This document shows, piece by piece, positions 16,520-25,256 of a stretch of DNA of 64,000 nt. Positions within the stretch are counted from its first letter, which is position 1; the number at the start of each line of letters is the position of its first letter. The notes below the pieces were generated by a model. The model ran no database searches, had not been told where the DNA came from, and saw only the letters and a program-made list of their open reading frames with translations. Where the stretch lies: contig NZ_PVTT01000001.1 in assembly GCF_003003095.1 (NCBI RefSeq), positions 248,001 through 312,000 of the forward strand, in the 5' to 3' direction. The stretch is from Hasllibacter halocynthiae. GTDB lineage: Bacteria > Pseudomonadota > Alphaproteobacteria > Rhodobacterales > Rhodobacteraceae. The position numbers were made by a program, and so were the translations under genes.

Positions 16520-17884
16520 TCACACGCTGACCAGGAGGTGCTCGCGCTCCCAGGGGGAGATGACCTGGAGGAACTCGTCGTACTCGGCCGTCTTCACCGC
16601 CTCGTAGATGGCGCAGAACCTCTCGCCCATGAGGTCGCGGAAGGGCGCGTCCGCCTTGAGGGCGTCGAGCGCGGCGAAGAGGCCGCGGGGGATCGCCTCC
16701 TCCGCGTCGTAGGCGTCCGTCTCCAGCGGCGGCGTCGGATCCCGGCCCTCGCGAAGGCCGAGAAGGCCGCAGGCCAGCGATGCCGCGATCCCGAGATACG
16801 GGTTGCAGTCCATCCCGGCGAGGCGGTTCTCCACCCGCCGCGCCTCGGGCGGGGCGACGGGCACGCGGATGCCCGTGGTCCGGTTGTCGTAGCCCCATTC
16901 GAGGTTGATCGGCGCCGAGAAGTCCCGCGTGTAGCGCCTGTAGGAGTTCACGTAGGGCGCGAGCATCGCGATGGCCGCGGGCAGGTGGTTCTGCATCCCG
17001 GCGACGAAGTGGCGGAAGGCGGGCGTCTCCTCCTCGCCGTCCGAGAAGATGTTGACCCCCGGGGCGTCGAGGACGGAGTGGTGGACGTGCATGGCGCTGC
17101 CCGGCTCGCCCTCGATGGGCTTGGCCATGAAGGTGGCGAAGCAGTCGTGCCGCACCGCCGCCTCGCGGATCAGGCGTTTGAAATAGAAGATCTCGTCCGC
17201 CAGCTTCACCGGCTCGCCGTGGCGCAGGTTGATCTCGACCTGGCCGGCGCCGCCTTCCTGGGTGATGCCGTCGATCTCGAAGCCCTGGGCCTCGGCGAAG
17301 TCGTAGATGTCGTCGATGACGGGCCCGTACTCGTCCACCGCGGACATCGAGTAGCTCTGCCGCGCGGCCGCCGGGCGGCCCGAGCGGCCCATCATGGGCT
17401 CGATTGACCGGGCGGGGTCGGTGTTGCGCGCGACGAGGTAGAACTCCATCTCCGGGGCGACGATGGGGGTCAGCCCGTCGGCCGCATAGGCCGCGACCAC
17501 GCGCTTGAGGACGTTGCGGGGGGCCATGGGAACCGGCCGGCCCTCGCGGTCGTGGGCGTCGTGGATGACCTGCAGCGTCGGGTCCTCCGCCCAGGGCGCC
17601 GCGCTCGCCGTCTCCATGTCCGGCGTCAGGATCATGTCCGGCTCGGTCCATTGGGCGCCGGTCTCGGCGTAGCCGCCCGTGATGGTCTGGTAGAAGATCG
17701 AGTCGGGCAGGTGGAAGCGGTCCTGGCGGGCGAACTTGGTGCCGGGCACGGCCTTTCCGCGCGCGATGCCCGGAAGGTCGGCGATCACGCACTCGACCTC
17801 GTCCGGGCGGCGGCCGTTCAAGTAGAGGCGGGCGGCCTCGGGCAGCCGGTCCAGCCAATCCCCGCCGCTGCGGTCGTCACGCAT
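16520..17884 (-). CDS. Glutamine-synthetase-family gamma-glutamyl-amine ligase, PuuA-like (copy 1)
   Basis: This 454-residue protein has the glutamine synthetase catalytic domain: APEMEFYLV (metal-binding Glu), GAGQVEINL, GSAMHVHHS (the His loop) and NLEWGYDNRTTGIRVP. It lacks the adenylylation-site context of GlnA and resembles PuuA, which uses ATP to join glutamate to putrescine or another amine. ATG 17884 overlaps the end of the amidotransferase gene by eight bases. A second, more divergent copy is encoded at 18634-19971. Housekeeping GlnA is unlikely because of the operon context. The amine substrate is not determined. Confidence 0.88.
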   Translation of the reverse strand: MRDDRSGGDWLDRLPEAARLYLNGRRPDEVECVIADLPGIARGKAVPGTKFARQDRFHLPDSIFYQTITGGYAETGAQWTEPDMILTPDMETASAAPWAEDPTLQVIHDAHDREGRPVPMAPRNVLKRVVAAYAADGLTPIVAPEMEFYLVARNTDPARSIEPMMGRSGRPAAARQSYSMSAVDEYGPVIDDIYDFAEAQGFEIDGITQEGGAGQVEINLRHGEPVKLADEIFYFKRLIREAAVRHDCFATFMAKPIEGEPGSAMHVHHSVLDAPGVNIFSDGEEETPAFRHFVAGMQNHLPAAIAMLAPYVNSYRRYTRDFSAPINLEWGYDNRTTGIRVPVAPPEARRVENRLAGMDCNPYLGIAASLACGLLGLREGRDPTPPLETDAYDAEEAIPRGLFAALDALKADAPFRDLMGERFCAIYEAVKTAEYDEFLQVISPWEREHLLVSV

Positions 17885-18575
17885 CCTGCACCTCCCGCAC
17901 GCTCTCCAGCACCTCGAGCAGCTTCTCCGCGATCCGGTCGCCGTCCGTCGGCAGCGACGTGCCTTCCAGGGCGGCGTCCATCCGGTCGTCCTCGTAGTCG
18001 AGCGTGCCCTTCCGCTCGGGCACCATGAGGGCGATCCGCTCGTTCGTGAACTCGGGGTGCGGCTGGATCGTCCAGAGGTGCGGGCCGTAGGACAGGGCGG
18101 CCGTCGCGCAGTGCCCCGACTGGCCGACCACGCGCGCGCCGGGGGGGATCACCGTGACCTGGTCCTGGTGCCAGGCGTTGAGGTGCAGCCGGCCCAGCCC
18201 CTCGATCTCGTACTCGGTGCGACCCACGGCCCATCCTTCGGGAAACTTCTCGACGCGTCCGCCGAGAGCCTGCGCGACGATCTGGTGGCCGAAGCAGATG
18301 CCCACCGTCGGGACATTCGCCTCGTGCACGGCGCGAATGAAGTCCTCCAGCCGTGGGATGAAGGGCAGGTCCTCGTAGGCGCCGTGTTTGGAGCCGGTGA
18401 CCACCCAGGCGTCGGCCTCGCGGGGGCCTTCGGGAAACTCCATGTCGACCACGCTCCACGTGCGGAACTCGCGCCCCGGCCCGCCCAGAAGGTCGCGGAA
18501 GGCCGCGTCGTACTCGCCGAGCCGTTCGAGCGCGGCGCCCGTAGTGTGACCGCAGAGAAGGATGCCTATCAGCAC
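17877..18575 (-). CDS. Class I glutamine-amidotransferase-like hydrolase
   Basis: A 232-residue stand-alone GATase1 domain of the GMP-synthase-like type. The triad is C94 in GICFGHQ, H173 and E175 in QPHPEF. GTG 18575 is the best start: GAGG lies upstream and translation then begins VLIGILLCGHT, matching family N termini. An in-frame TTG at 18629 would add 18 unconserved residues. Between two gamma-glutamyl-amine ligase genes it most likely removes the gamma-glutamyl group from the oxidised product, a role analogous to PuuD although PuuD belongs to a different hydrolase subgroup. It could instead supply ammonia. Confidence 0.85.
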   Translation of the reverse strand: MLIGILLCGHTTGAALERLGEYDAAFRDLLGGPGREFRTWSVVDMEFPEGPREADAWVVTGSKHGAYEDLPFIPRLEDFIRAVHEANVPTVGICFGHQIVAQALGGRVEKFPEGWAVGRTEYEIEGLGRLHLNAWHQDQVTVIPPGARVVGQSGHCATAALSYGPHLWTIQPHPEFTNERIALMVPERKGTLDYEDDRMDAALEGTSLPTDGDRIAEKLLEVLESVREVQDA

Positions 18576-18633
18576 GGGGGACCTCGGTGGTTGCACCTGC
18601 AGCCTACGCTTGGCCGCGAAGGCTTCCAAGCGC

Positions 18634-19971
18634 CTATACGGTGTCGAGGTAGAGGTCCGCCCGCTCGGCCTCCGGGGTGTCGTCCCAGAGGGTGCGTTCC
18701 TGGCGCTTGGTGGCGACGAAGTTGCGGATCAGCTCGTCCGGCAGGATGCGCCGCGTCCACGGGTCCGTCTCGAAGGCGGCGATGGCATCGTCCCACGTAT
18801 CGGGGATCGCCCGCAGGTCCTGCGCGTAGGCGTTGCCCGAGAGGGGGTCGGGCGGCTCGGCCCCGTCCTCGATGCCCGCCAGCGCCGCGCCCAGGACCGC
18901 CGCGAGGAGGAGGTAGGGGTTCACGTCGCCCCCCGCCACGCGATGCTCGATCCGCCGCGCCTCGGGCGCGCCCGAGGGGATGCGGATGGCGGCCGTCCGG
19001 TTCTCGTAGGCCCAGCCGATCCCCGTAGGCGCGTGCGCGCCGTCCACGAAGCGGTCGTAGCTCGTGCCGTGGGGGGCGAGGACCAGCGCGCTGGCCGGCA
19101 TTGCCGAGAGGCACCCGGCGACGGCATGGCGGAGGGTGGCCGTCCCCCCCTCGCCCCCGTCGTCGAAGACGTTGCGCCCGCCCTCGTCCAGAACGGAGAA
19201 GTGGACGTGCATCCCGTTGCCCGAGTGGTCCGCATAGGGCTTGGCCATGAAGGAGGCGGCGAACCCGTGCCGCCGCGCCAGCCCCTTCGCCAGCAGCTTG
19301 AAGAGCCACGCGTCGTCGGCGGCCTTCATCGCGTCGCCATGCGCGAGGTTCACCTCGAACTGCCCCATGCCGGCCTCCGAGATGGCGGATTCGGCCGGCA
19401 CGCCCATTGCCTCGCAGGCGGCGTAGAGGTCGTCGAAGAAGCCGTCGAAGGCGTCGAGCGCGCGCAGGCTCAGGATCTCGCCCCCGAGGCGGCGCTTGCC
19501 CGAGCGGGGCGAGGGCGGCGGGCGCAGCGCCGCGCCCGCGTCGTCGATCAGGTAGAACTCAAGCTCGGTCGCGGCGACGGGCGAGAGGCCGCGCGCCCGC
19601 CACCGCGCCAGCACCCATTCGAGGGCCTGGCGCGGATCGCCCAGGAAGGGGGCGCCGTCCTCGCGGAAGGTCCAGCAGGGCAGGAGGGCGGCAGGCGCGT
19701 CGAGCCAGGGCATCGGCACGAAGCCCCGCCCGCTGGGCCGCAGGAGGCCGTCGCGGTCGCCGCTCTCGAAGACCAGCGGGCTGCCTTCGATGTCGTCGCC
19801 CCGGATGTCGACGTTCAGCACCGAGAGGGGGATGCGCGTCTCGCCCGCCAACGCCTTGGCGGCGTGGCCTGCCGGAAGCCGCTTGCCGCGCGCCTGCCCG
19901 TTGAGGTCCGAAGCCGCGACGCGGATGGACCTGATCCCGGGTCGGGCGGCCAGCCAGTCGGCGGCGTTCAT
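18634..19971 (-). CDS. Glutamine-synthetase-family gamma-glutamyl-amine ligase, PuuA-like (copy 2)
   Basis: A 445-residue glutamine-synthetase-fold protein with ATELEFYLI, GMGQFEVNLAHG, GNGMHVHFSV and GWAYENRTAAIRIP. The order matches copy 1 but the sequence is clearly different, including a longer Arg/Pro-rich insert (RPPPSPRSGKRRLGG) after the first metal motif. ATG 19971 overlaps the permease stop as ATGA. Two different ligases in one operon could accept different amines, or together form a hetero-oligomer. Like copy 1, it is not a plausible GlnA. Confidence 0.87.
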   Translation of the reverse strand: MNAADWLAARPGIRSIRVAASDLNGQARGKRLPAGHAAKALAGETRIPLSVLNVDIRGDDIEGSPLVFESGDRDGLLRPSGRGFVPMPWLDAPAALLPCWTFREDGAPFLGDPRQALEWVLARWRARGLSPVAATELEFYLIDDAGAALRPPPSPRSGKRRLGGEILSLRALDAFDGFFDDLYAACEAMGVPAESAISEAGMGQFEVNLAHGDAMKAADDAWLFKLLAKGLARRHGFAASFMAKPYADHSGNGMHVHFSVLDEGGRNVFDDGGEGGTATLRHAVAGCLSAMPASALVLAPHGTSYDRFVDGAHAPTGIGWAYENRTAAIRIPSGAPEARRIEHRVAGGDVNPYLLLAAVLGAALAGIEDGAEPPDPLSGNAYAQDLRAIPDTWDDAIAAFETDPWTRRILPDELIRNFVATKRQERTLWDDTPEAERADLYLDTV

Positions 19972-20819
19972 CGGACGATCTGCGGGCGGGCGCGGACGCG
20001 CCCCGCGGCGTCCGGCAGGTGCCGGTTCAGCCGCCGGTTCACGGCGCCGAACCCCGCGATGACCAGAAGCGTCAGCGCGACGAAGTAGAGGGCGACGATG
20101 GGGTAGGGCACGAACGGGTTGAAGGTCTTGTCCGCGAAGTAGTTCGCGTAATACAGCGCGTCGCCCATCTGCCGCCAGGCGGGGAAGCCCGAGAAGAAGA
20201 CCAGCGTCGTCGCGTGGAAGAGGAAGATCGCCTCGTTCGTGTATCCCGGCCAGGCGAGGCGCAGCATGGTGGGGAAGGTGATCCGGCGGAACTTCGTCCA
20301 CCCGGTCAGCCCGTACGCCTCCGCCGCCTCGAGGTCGCCCTTGGGGATCGAGCGCAGCGCGCCGAGGAAGATCTCGGCCGCGTAGGCCGAGGTGTTGAAG
20401 AATAGGACGATCAGCGCCCCGGCCCACGCCCGGGTCAGCCAGCCCGTCTCGACCGTCACGCCGAGGATCTCGAACCCTGCGCGCGGCAGCAGGACCAGAG
20501 CCTCGTAGGCGAGGAAGAACTGGATGAAGAGGGGCGAGCCGCGGAAGAGGAAGACGAACCAGTCCGCGGGCTTTCGCAGCAAGGCGTTCTCGGAGAACCG
20601 CGCCATGGCCAGCCCGACGGCGAGGAAGAACCCGAAGGCGAGGGCCAGCACCCCGAAATAGACGTTCCAGATCATGCCCGAGCCGATCAGCGTCACCTGC
20701 TGGCAGAGCGTGAAGTCCGACCGGGGCAGGAGCCGCTCCGAGGCCGGGATCAGCCACCAGTCCGAGAAGTCGTGCACGGACCGGAAGGCGTAGGCCCGGA
20801 CGGTGTCCCAGCAGCTCAT
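19968..20819 (-). CDS. Polar amino acid ABC transporter permease (HisM type)
   Basis: A 283-residue inner-membrane permease with several hydrophobic segments and the EAA loop that contacts the ATPase (LEAAEAYGLTGWTKFRRITFP). RGSPLFIQFFLAYE is the usual signature of the polar amino acid (HAAT) permease family. ATG 20819 overlaps the stop of the upstream permease as ATGA, and its own stop overlaps the next ligase start. The pair probably forms a heterodimeric channel taking up an amino acid or amine fed to the ligases. Confidence 0.92.
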   Translation of the reverse strand: MSCWDTVRAYAFRSVHDFSDWWLIPASERLLPRSDFTLCQQVTLIGSGMIWNVYFGVLALAFGFFLAVGLAMARFSENALLRKPADWFVFLFRGSPLFIQFFLAYEALVLLPRAGFEILGVTVETGWLTRAWAGALIVLFFNTSAYAAEIFLGALRSIPKGDLEAAEAYGLTGWTKFRRITFPTMLRLAWPGYTNEAIFLFHATTLVFFSGFPAWRQMGDALYYANYFADKTFNPFVPYPIVALYFVALTLLVIAGFGAVNRRLNRHLPDAAGRVRARPQIVR

Positions 20820-21712
20820 GCCGGGGCGCCCGCGGGGACGGCGCGGCGCAGCCGCTCGCCGGCCGCCGTCGCCTGCCCGCGCGAGAAGCGGCGCTGGACG
20901 CGGCCCAGCACGACCTCGGAGACCTTCGTGAGAAGGAGATAGAACGCCAGGAGCGCCAGGAAGTACCAGAGCCGCCAGTCGGGGTGCGGGTAGTCGAACG
21001 TGCTGGTCTTCATCGCCCCCAACTCGCGCGCCCAGTAGACGACGTCCTCGACCCCCAGGAGGAAGAGGAGCGGCGTGGCCTTCACCAGGATCATCCAGAG
21101 GTTCGACAGCCCCGGCAGCGCATAGGTCCACATCTGCGGCAAGAGGACCCGGCGCGTCGCCTGGCGGCGGGTCATGCCATAGGCCTCGGCCGTCTCGACC
21201 TGGGCGCGGGGCACGGCCCGCATCGCGCCAGAGAGGACGTTCGCCGCGAAGGCGCCGAAGACGATGGCGAAGGTCAGGACGGCGGTGGCGAAGCCGTAGG
21301 CCTCATGCATCCACTGGGGGGCCGAGTTCGAAGGCAGCTTGGCCGCGGCGCAGACGACGAAATCGTTGCCCTGCCTGACGGGCATCGGCCAGTCCGGGCA
21401 GAGGGCCTGGTGGCGCAGCCATTCGAACCCCTGGTCGAGGGCGATCACGAAGAAGAGGAAGAAAACTACGTCCGGCACGCCCCGGACGATGGCGGTGTAG
21501 CCCTGCCCCAGCCAGCGCAGCGGCGCCACGGCGGAGCGCGTCGCCAGCGCCCCCCCCAGCCCGAAGAGCAGCGCGAGCGGCGCCGTCACGGCCAGGAGGA
21601 CGAGCACCGTCCCGAAGGAGGCGTAGAACGCCATGTGCTTGCCCGTGGTCAGGTAGCACGCCATCCAGCGCGCGCCCTCGAGGGCCGAAGGGTCTTCGCA
21701 GAAGGGGAACAT
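20816..21712 (-). CDS. Polar amino acid ABC transporter permease (HisQ type)
   Basis: A 298-residue permease with hydrophobic segments from about residue 30 and the family motif IVRGVPDVVFFLFF. The EAA loop reads VETAEAYGMTRRQATRRVLLPQ. A periplasmic insert (about residues 100-135, with two Cys) follows the third helix. It is the partner of the downstream permease. ATG 21712 lies 54 bases past the binding-protein stop. Confidence 0.92.
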   Translation of the reverse strand: MFPFCEDPSALEGARWMACYLTTGKHMAFYASFGTVLVLLAVTAPLALLFGLGGALATRSAVAPLRWLGQGYTAIVRGVPDVVFFLFFVIALDQGFEWLRHQALCPDWPMPVRQGNDFVVCAAAKLPSNSAPQWMHEAYGFATAVLTFAIVFGAFAANVLSGAMRAVPRAQVETAEAYGMTRRQATRRVLLPQMWTYALPGLSNLWMILVKATPLLFLLGVEDVVYWARELGAMKTSTFDYPHPDWRLWYFLALLAFYLLLTKVSEVVLGRVQRRFSRGQATAAGERLRRAVPAGAPA

Positions 21713-21766
21713 GGGGCGCGGTGCCTGCCTTGGAGGACGGGCCGCAAGGGCCCGTCCCGGTTGGCC

Positions 21767-22489
21767 TTACTCGTAGACGGCGGCGTCCTCGCCGAACCAT
21801 TCGACGATGAGGTCGTTCAGGCTGCCGTCGTCCTTCATGGACTGGATCGCGCCGTCCAGCGCCTCGCGCAGGTCGCCGTCCGATTCGCGCAGGCCCGCGC
21901 CGACGCCGCCGCCGAGGGGGACCTCGTCGCCGACGATCATCAGGTCGCCCGATTCGGCGGCGATGGGCAGGAGGTACTCGCCGTCGGCGAAGACCGCGTC
22001 CGCCTCGCCGTTGCGGACGGCGGCGACCGCCTCGTCGGGGGTCGCGAACTCGAGGAGGGTGGCGCCCGAATCGGCGACGTGGCCGGCCTGGATCGTGTTG
22101 ACCTGCGCGGCCACCACGCCCCCTTCGAGATCCGCCCCTTCGTCCATCGCCAGATAGAGCGAGGCGGCGGGCGGGATGTAGTTCTGGGTGAAGTCGATGA
22201 CCTCGTCGCGCTCGTCGGTGATCGACATGCCGGCCATGATCACGTCGTAGTTGCCCGAGACGAGGTTGGGGATGATCGAGTCCCAGTCGTTGCTGACGAA
22301 CTCGCAGGCGAGGTCGGCGCGGGCGCAGAGCTCGGCCCCGAGGGCGATCTCGTAGCCGTCGAGATCGCCAGCGTCGTTGATGAAGTTGTAGGGGGGGTAG
22401 GCGCCTTCCGTGCCGATGCGGACGGTGTCCTGCGCGAGGGCGGCGGTCCCGAGCGCGGCGAGGGCGGTGGCCCCGAGGATGGTCTTCAT
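21767..22489 (-). CDS. Periplasmic amino-acid/amine-binding protein (SBP family 3)
   Basis: A 240-residue secreted protein with a cleavable signal peptide (MKTILGATALAALGTAALAQ). The family-3 opening VRIGTEGAYPPYNFIN, the GYEIALGAELC segment and the motif IMAGMSITDERDEVIDFT follow. GGGAGA lies upstream of ATG 22489. It delivers ligand to the two permeases. The conserved Asp at the amino-group site is in the DGYEI and EVIDFT regions, suggesting an alpha-amino group or amine ligand. Lysine/arginine/ornithine- or putrescine-like substrates are possible but not shown. Confidence 0.93.
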   Translation of the reverse strand: MKTILGATALAALGTAALAQDTVRIGTEGAYPPYNFINDAGDLDGYEIALGAELCARADLACEFVSNDWDSIIPNLVSGNYDVIMAGMSITDERDEVIDFTQNYIPPAASLYLAMDEGADLEGGVVAAQVNTIQAGHVADSGATLLEFATPDEAVAAVRNGEADAVFADGEYLLPIAAESGDLMIVGDEVPLGGGVGAGLRESDGDLREALDGAIQSMKDDGSLNDLIVEWFGEDAAVYE

Positions 22490-23012
22490 GCGGTGGTCTC
22501 CCTTGTTGGATCGCGGGGCCGGGGCCGCCGCGTCCGTCCCAGCCTTACGCCCGGCGCCTGCGAAGACAAGGCCGCGGGGCCGCCGGACGGGCCCGTTGCC
22601 CGAATCGGCGGCGGCGGGCGGAGGGGGTCCGCGCGGCGGGCGCGGGCGGATGCACCGAACATTCGGCCGGGGTTTCGGAACATCGGGATACCAACGCCTT
22701 GCAACCCAGACCCGAGGCGGCGCCGGGCGCCGGGTCCGCACCGTACGCGGCGTTAACCCCGCCAAAGGCCCCCCGGCGCATCCTCTCCGGGCGAGGGGGG
22801 AGGCGTGCGGGATGATCCGACGAAGCACCGACATCGCCGGGGCCGGCGCCGCCCCGGGTGCGCGAGAGGGGCGCACGGACGCGGGCCGCGGGGCCGGCGA
22901 ACGGGAGAGGTGCGCCGCCGGCGGACGCCCGCGCGTCGGAAATCGCGCCGGAGGCGGGCGCGCGGCCGGACCGGAGCGCGGGGCGGGGCGGGGCGATCCC
23001 GCCGCCGCGGCC
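22490..23012 (+). other. Gene-free 523-bp stretch inside the ABC operon
   Basis: No frame here has a credible start, Shine-Dalgarno and protein-like composition. The sequence is highly GC-rich and simple (Arg/Gly/Pro codons in every frame). It presumably contains the promoter and leader of the binding-protein gene, including the phased CSGAACAT repeats at 22655-22683. Confidence 0.6.
22655..22683 (-). promoter_or_regulatory. Phased direct repeats upstream of the binding-protein gene
   Basis: On the + strand CCGAACAT (22655-22662) and CGGAACAT (22676-22683) are 21 bases apart, two helical turns. The first is also part of the inverted repeat CCGAACATTCGG (22655-22666). They lie about 170 bases before the binding-protein ATG and are a candidate regulator site. 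No known regulator matches from memory. Confidence 0.3.
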
Positions 23013-23786
23013 TCAGGCGGCGGCCTGCCCGGCGGAGAGGAAGCCCTGGAGACGCTCGGTCCCCGGCGCGTCGAAGAGGCGCCCGGGCGGCCCCTCCTCG
23101 CAGACGAGGCCCTGGTGGAGGAAGACCACGTGGTCCGACACGTCGCGGGCGAGGCGCATGTCGTGGGTGACGAGGACCATCGTGCGCCCCTCCGCGGCGA
23201 GGGCCTTGATGACGCGCACGACCTCCTGCTCGAGCTCGGGGTCGAGGGCGCTCGTCGGCTCGTCGAAGAGGAGGGCCTCGGGCTCCATCGCAAGGGCGCG
23301 CGCGATGGCGACGCGCTGCTGCTGCCCGCCGGAGAGCTGTGCCGGCCACGCGTCCGCCTTGTCGCCCACGCCGACCTTGTCGAGATAGCGGCGGGCGGCG
23401 GCCTCGACCTCGACCCGATCGCGCCCGAGCACGGTGACGGGGGCCTCCATCACGTTCTGCAGCACCGTCATGTGCGCCCAGAGGTTGAACTGCTGGAACA
23501 CCATGGCGAGGTTCGTGCGGATGCGCGTGACCTGCCGCGGGTCGGCGGGGCGGCGGTGGTGGCCCGCGCCGCGCCAGCGCACGTCCTCGCCCTTGAAGCG
23601 GATCGCGCCGCTCTGGCTCTCCTCGAGGAGGTTGGCGCAGCGCAGCAGGGTCGACTTGCCCGACCCCGACGAGCCGATGAGCGACACGACCTGCCCCCGC
23701 TCGGCGCGCAGGGAGACGCCCTTGATCACCTCGAGCTCGCCATAGGCCTTATGGATGTCCTCAAGTTCGATGACGGCTTCGGGCAC
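23013..23786 (-). CDS. Polar amino acid ABC transporter ATPase
   Basis: A 257-residue ABC ATPase with Walker [10 protein letters not shown] (about residue 38), Q-loop VFQQFNLW, signature LSGGQQQR, Walker [13 protein letters not shown] and the switch His in LVTHD. It is of the HisP/GlnQ type. It energises the two permeases encoded at 19968-21712. It is separated from the binding-protein gene by 523 gene-free bases, so the two may also be transcribed separately. Confidence 0.95.
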   Translation of the reverse strand: MPEAVIELEDIHKAYGELEVIKGVSLRAERGQVVSLIGSSGSGKSTLLRCANLLEESQSGAIRFKGEDVRWRGAGHHRRPADPRQVTRIRTNLAMVFQQFNLWAHMTVLQNVMEAPVTVLGRDRVEVEAAARRYLDKVGVGDKADAWPAQLSGGQQQRVAIARALAMEPEALLFDEPTSALDPELEQEVVRVIKALAAEGRTMVLVTHDMRLARDVSDHVVFLHQGLVCEEGPPGRLFDAPGTERLQGFLSAGQAAA

Positions 23787-23867
23787 GTGACCTCCCCCTG
23801 CGGCGTTCTTCGGACTAGGGCGCGAATTCCGTCCGATTGCAACGCGGACGGCGCGTCCGGCGCCCCC

Positions 23868-24617
23868 TCAGGCCGCGGCGGGCGGATCCGCGGGCAGGGG
23901 GACGGCGGCATAGGCGGCATCGGGCGGCACGGCGAGGGCGCGCCCGCCCAAGGCGCGGCGATGGGCGCCGGAAAGGGCGGCGAGGGCGTCGCGGACCGCC
24001 TCGCGAAAGGGCGCGGGGTCGGGGTGCCGGGTGACGAGCGTCTGGCCGGGGACGGGCGCCGTCCGGGGGCCCAGGTGCAGCGCGCGCGGCCCGCCGCCGA
24101 GCCGGGCGTCGATGGCCAGCGTCACGAGGTCCACGCAGGCGAGGTCGGCGCGCCCCTCGCGGAGCGCGGCGAGCGAGGCGAGGTGCCCGCCGGTCCGCAG
24201 GGTGGCGGGCAGCGGCGGCAGGCCCCGCGCGGCGCGCCACGCCTGCGCGGCGCCCCAGCCCGAATGCGAGCAGGGGGAGTTGTAGGCGAAGCGCAAGCCC
24301 TCGGCGGCCGGATCGCGCGGATCGTCCGCGCGCGAGACGAAGACCGAGCGGTAGAACCCCGCCGGGGTGTCCGGCAGGCCGTGGTCGAGGCAGCCTATCC
24401 TGACGAGGTCCCGATGCTCGCGCAGGAGGGGGCGGACGCAGACCTGCCCGAGCACGAGGTCGGCGCGGCGCCACCCCTCGCGGTGGGGGACCGTGCGGTC
24501 CAGCCGGTCCGGCGCCGCGATCCCGCGCGCCCGCAGCCCGTCCCGGATCGCGGACCAGAGCGCGTCGTGGGCGGCGGCGTTCCCGGGCCGGTCGTACATG
24601 GGCAGCGAGGCGAGCAT
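23868..24617 (-). CDS. PhnD-like substrate-binding domain protein without signal peptide
   Basis: This 249-residue protein resembles the PhnD (phosphate/phosphite/phosphonate) binding fold: an N-terminal ASLPMYDRP strand, RVGCLDHG-like central region (RIGCLDHGL), FAYNSPCSHSGW and GRADLACVDLVTLAI. It lacks a signal peptide and no transporter genes of the Phn type are near. It may act as a cytoplasmic ligand sensor, or its N terminus may have been lost. It is encoded just upstream of the amino acid ATPase gene, with 81 bases between. Function unknown. Confidence 0.72.
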   Translation of the reverse strand: MLASLPMYDRPGNAAAHDALWSAIRDGLRARGIAAPDRLDRTVPHREGWRRADLVLGQVCVRPLLREHRDLVRIGCLDHGLPDTPAGFYRSVFVSRADDPRDPAAEGLRFAYNSPCSHSGWGAAQAWRAARGLPPLPATLRTGGHLASLAALREGRADLACVDLVTLAIDARLGGGPRALHLGPRTAPVPGQTLVTRHPDPAPFREAVRDALAALSGAHRRALGGRALAVPPDAAYAAVPLPADPPAAA

Positions 24618-24647
24618 GGCCCCCCCTACCGCGTCACGGGCGGGGGT

Positions 24648-25088
24648 CTAGGGCGCGGCCTCGACCCGCTGGCGGGCCAGGGCGCTGTCCTTGTCGGTCA
24701 CGCCGAGAAGGTTCGCGAGCATCCTCAGGAGGCTGTCCTCCTCGGCGTCGCGCTCGCCGTCGGCGAGGGCCACGGCCCAGAGCGCCTCGATCACACCGAT
24801 CCGCTCCTCCCAGGGGACGGAGTCCTTTATGGCGGTGGTGAAGCGGTGGGTGCCGGGGGCCTCGCGCTCGAGGTCCTCGCCCTCGCGCCGCAGGGCCTCG
24901 GCCGCGGCGGGGTCGAGCGCGTAGCGGCGCGCGAGGATGCGGTCGATGCGCGCGACCTCCTCGGGGGCGTACCGGCCGTCCGAACGGGCGATCCGCACCA
25001 TGAGGCCGGCGAGCGCCCGGCGCTGGTCGAGGTCCTCGAGGGGCCGCGGCTCGGGCCCGTTGAGGGAGCGGAGGAGGTTGGAGAACAT
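24648..25088 (-). CDS. TerB-like protein
   Basis: A 146-residue, all-helical acidic protein with the TerB-type layout. LMVRIARSDGRYAPEEVARI and LWAVALADGERDAEED are the two metal-binding-like helix-loop segments, which carry Asp and Glu. The family is named for tellurite resistance but is widespread as a small cytoplasmic or membrane-associated protein of unclear role. No other ter genes are present. ATG 25088 is the only reasonable start. Confidence 0.75.
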   Translation of the reverse strand: MFSNLLRSLNGPEPRPLEDLDQRRALAGLMVRIARSDGRYAPEEVARIDRILARRYALDPAAAEALRREGEDLEREAPGTHRFTTAIKDSVPWEERIGVIEALWAVALADGERDAEEDSLLRMLANLLGVTDKDSALARQRVEAAP

Positions 25089-25256
25089 GGGCGGGAGCTA
25101 GGGCGCGGCGGCGCCCTCCTCAAGGGCTGGAACGGGGGCGGACTGTGGCCGGGGGGTCACGCCTTCGTACGAAATGACGCCTGGCGGCGCCCGGCGGGAA
25201 CGGACATCCTATCTGTTGCTTGTGAGCCATATCCCGCCGCCGGAGCGCCGCCGCCC

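Noticed and set aside
16520-19971. Glutamine synthetase homologues considered as GlnA
   Set aside because: Operon context with PuuB-like oxidase, amidotransferase and amine transport, and PuuA-like sequence, argue against ammonia assimilation.
24648-25088. TerB-like gene considered as part of a tellurite-resistance or ter defence cluster
   Set aside because: No terC, terD or other ter partners nearby.
22410-25256. A very long + strand open frame running into the MipA-like gene
   Set aside because: It runs antisense through the ATPase, PhnD-like and TerB-like genes, is Arg/Gly/Pro-rich and has no ribosome-binding site. Only the part from 25257 with the signal peptide is a gene.
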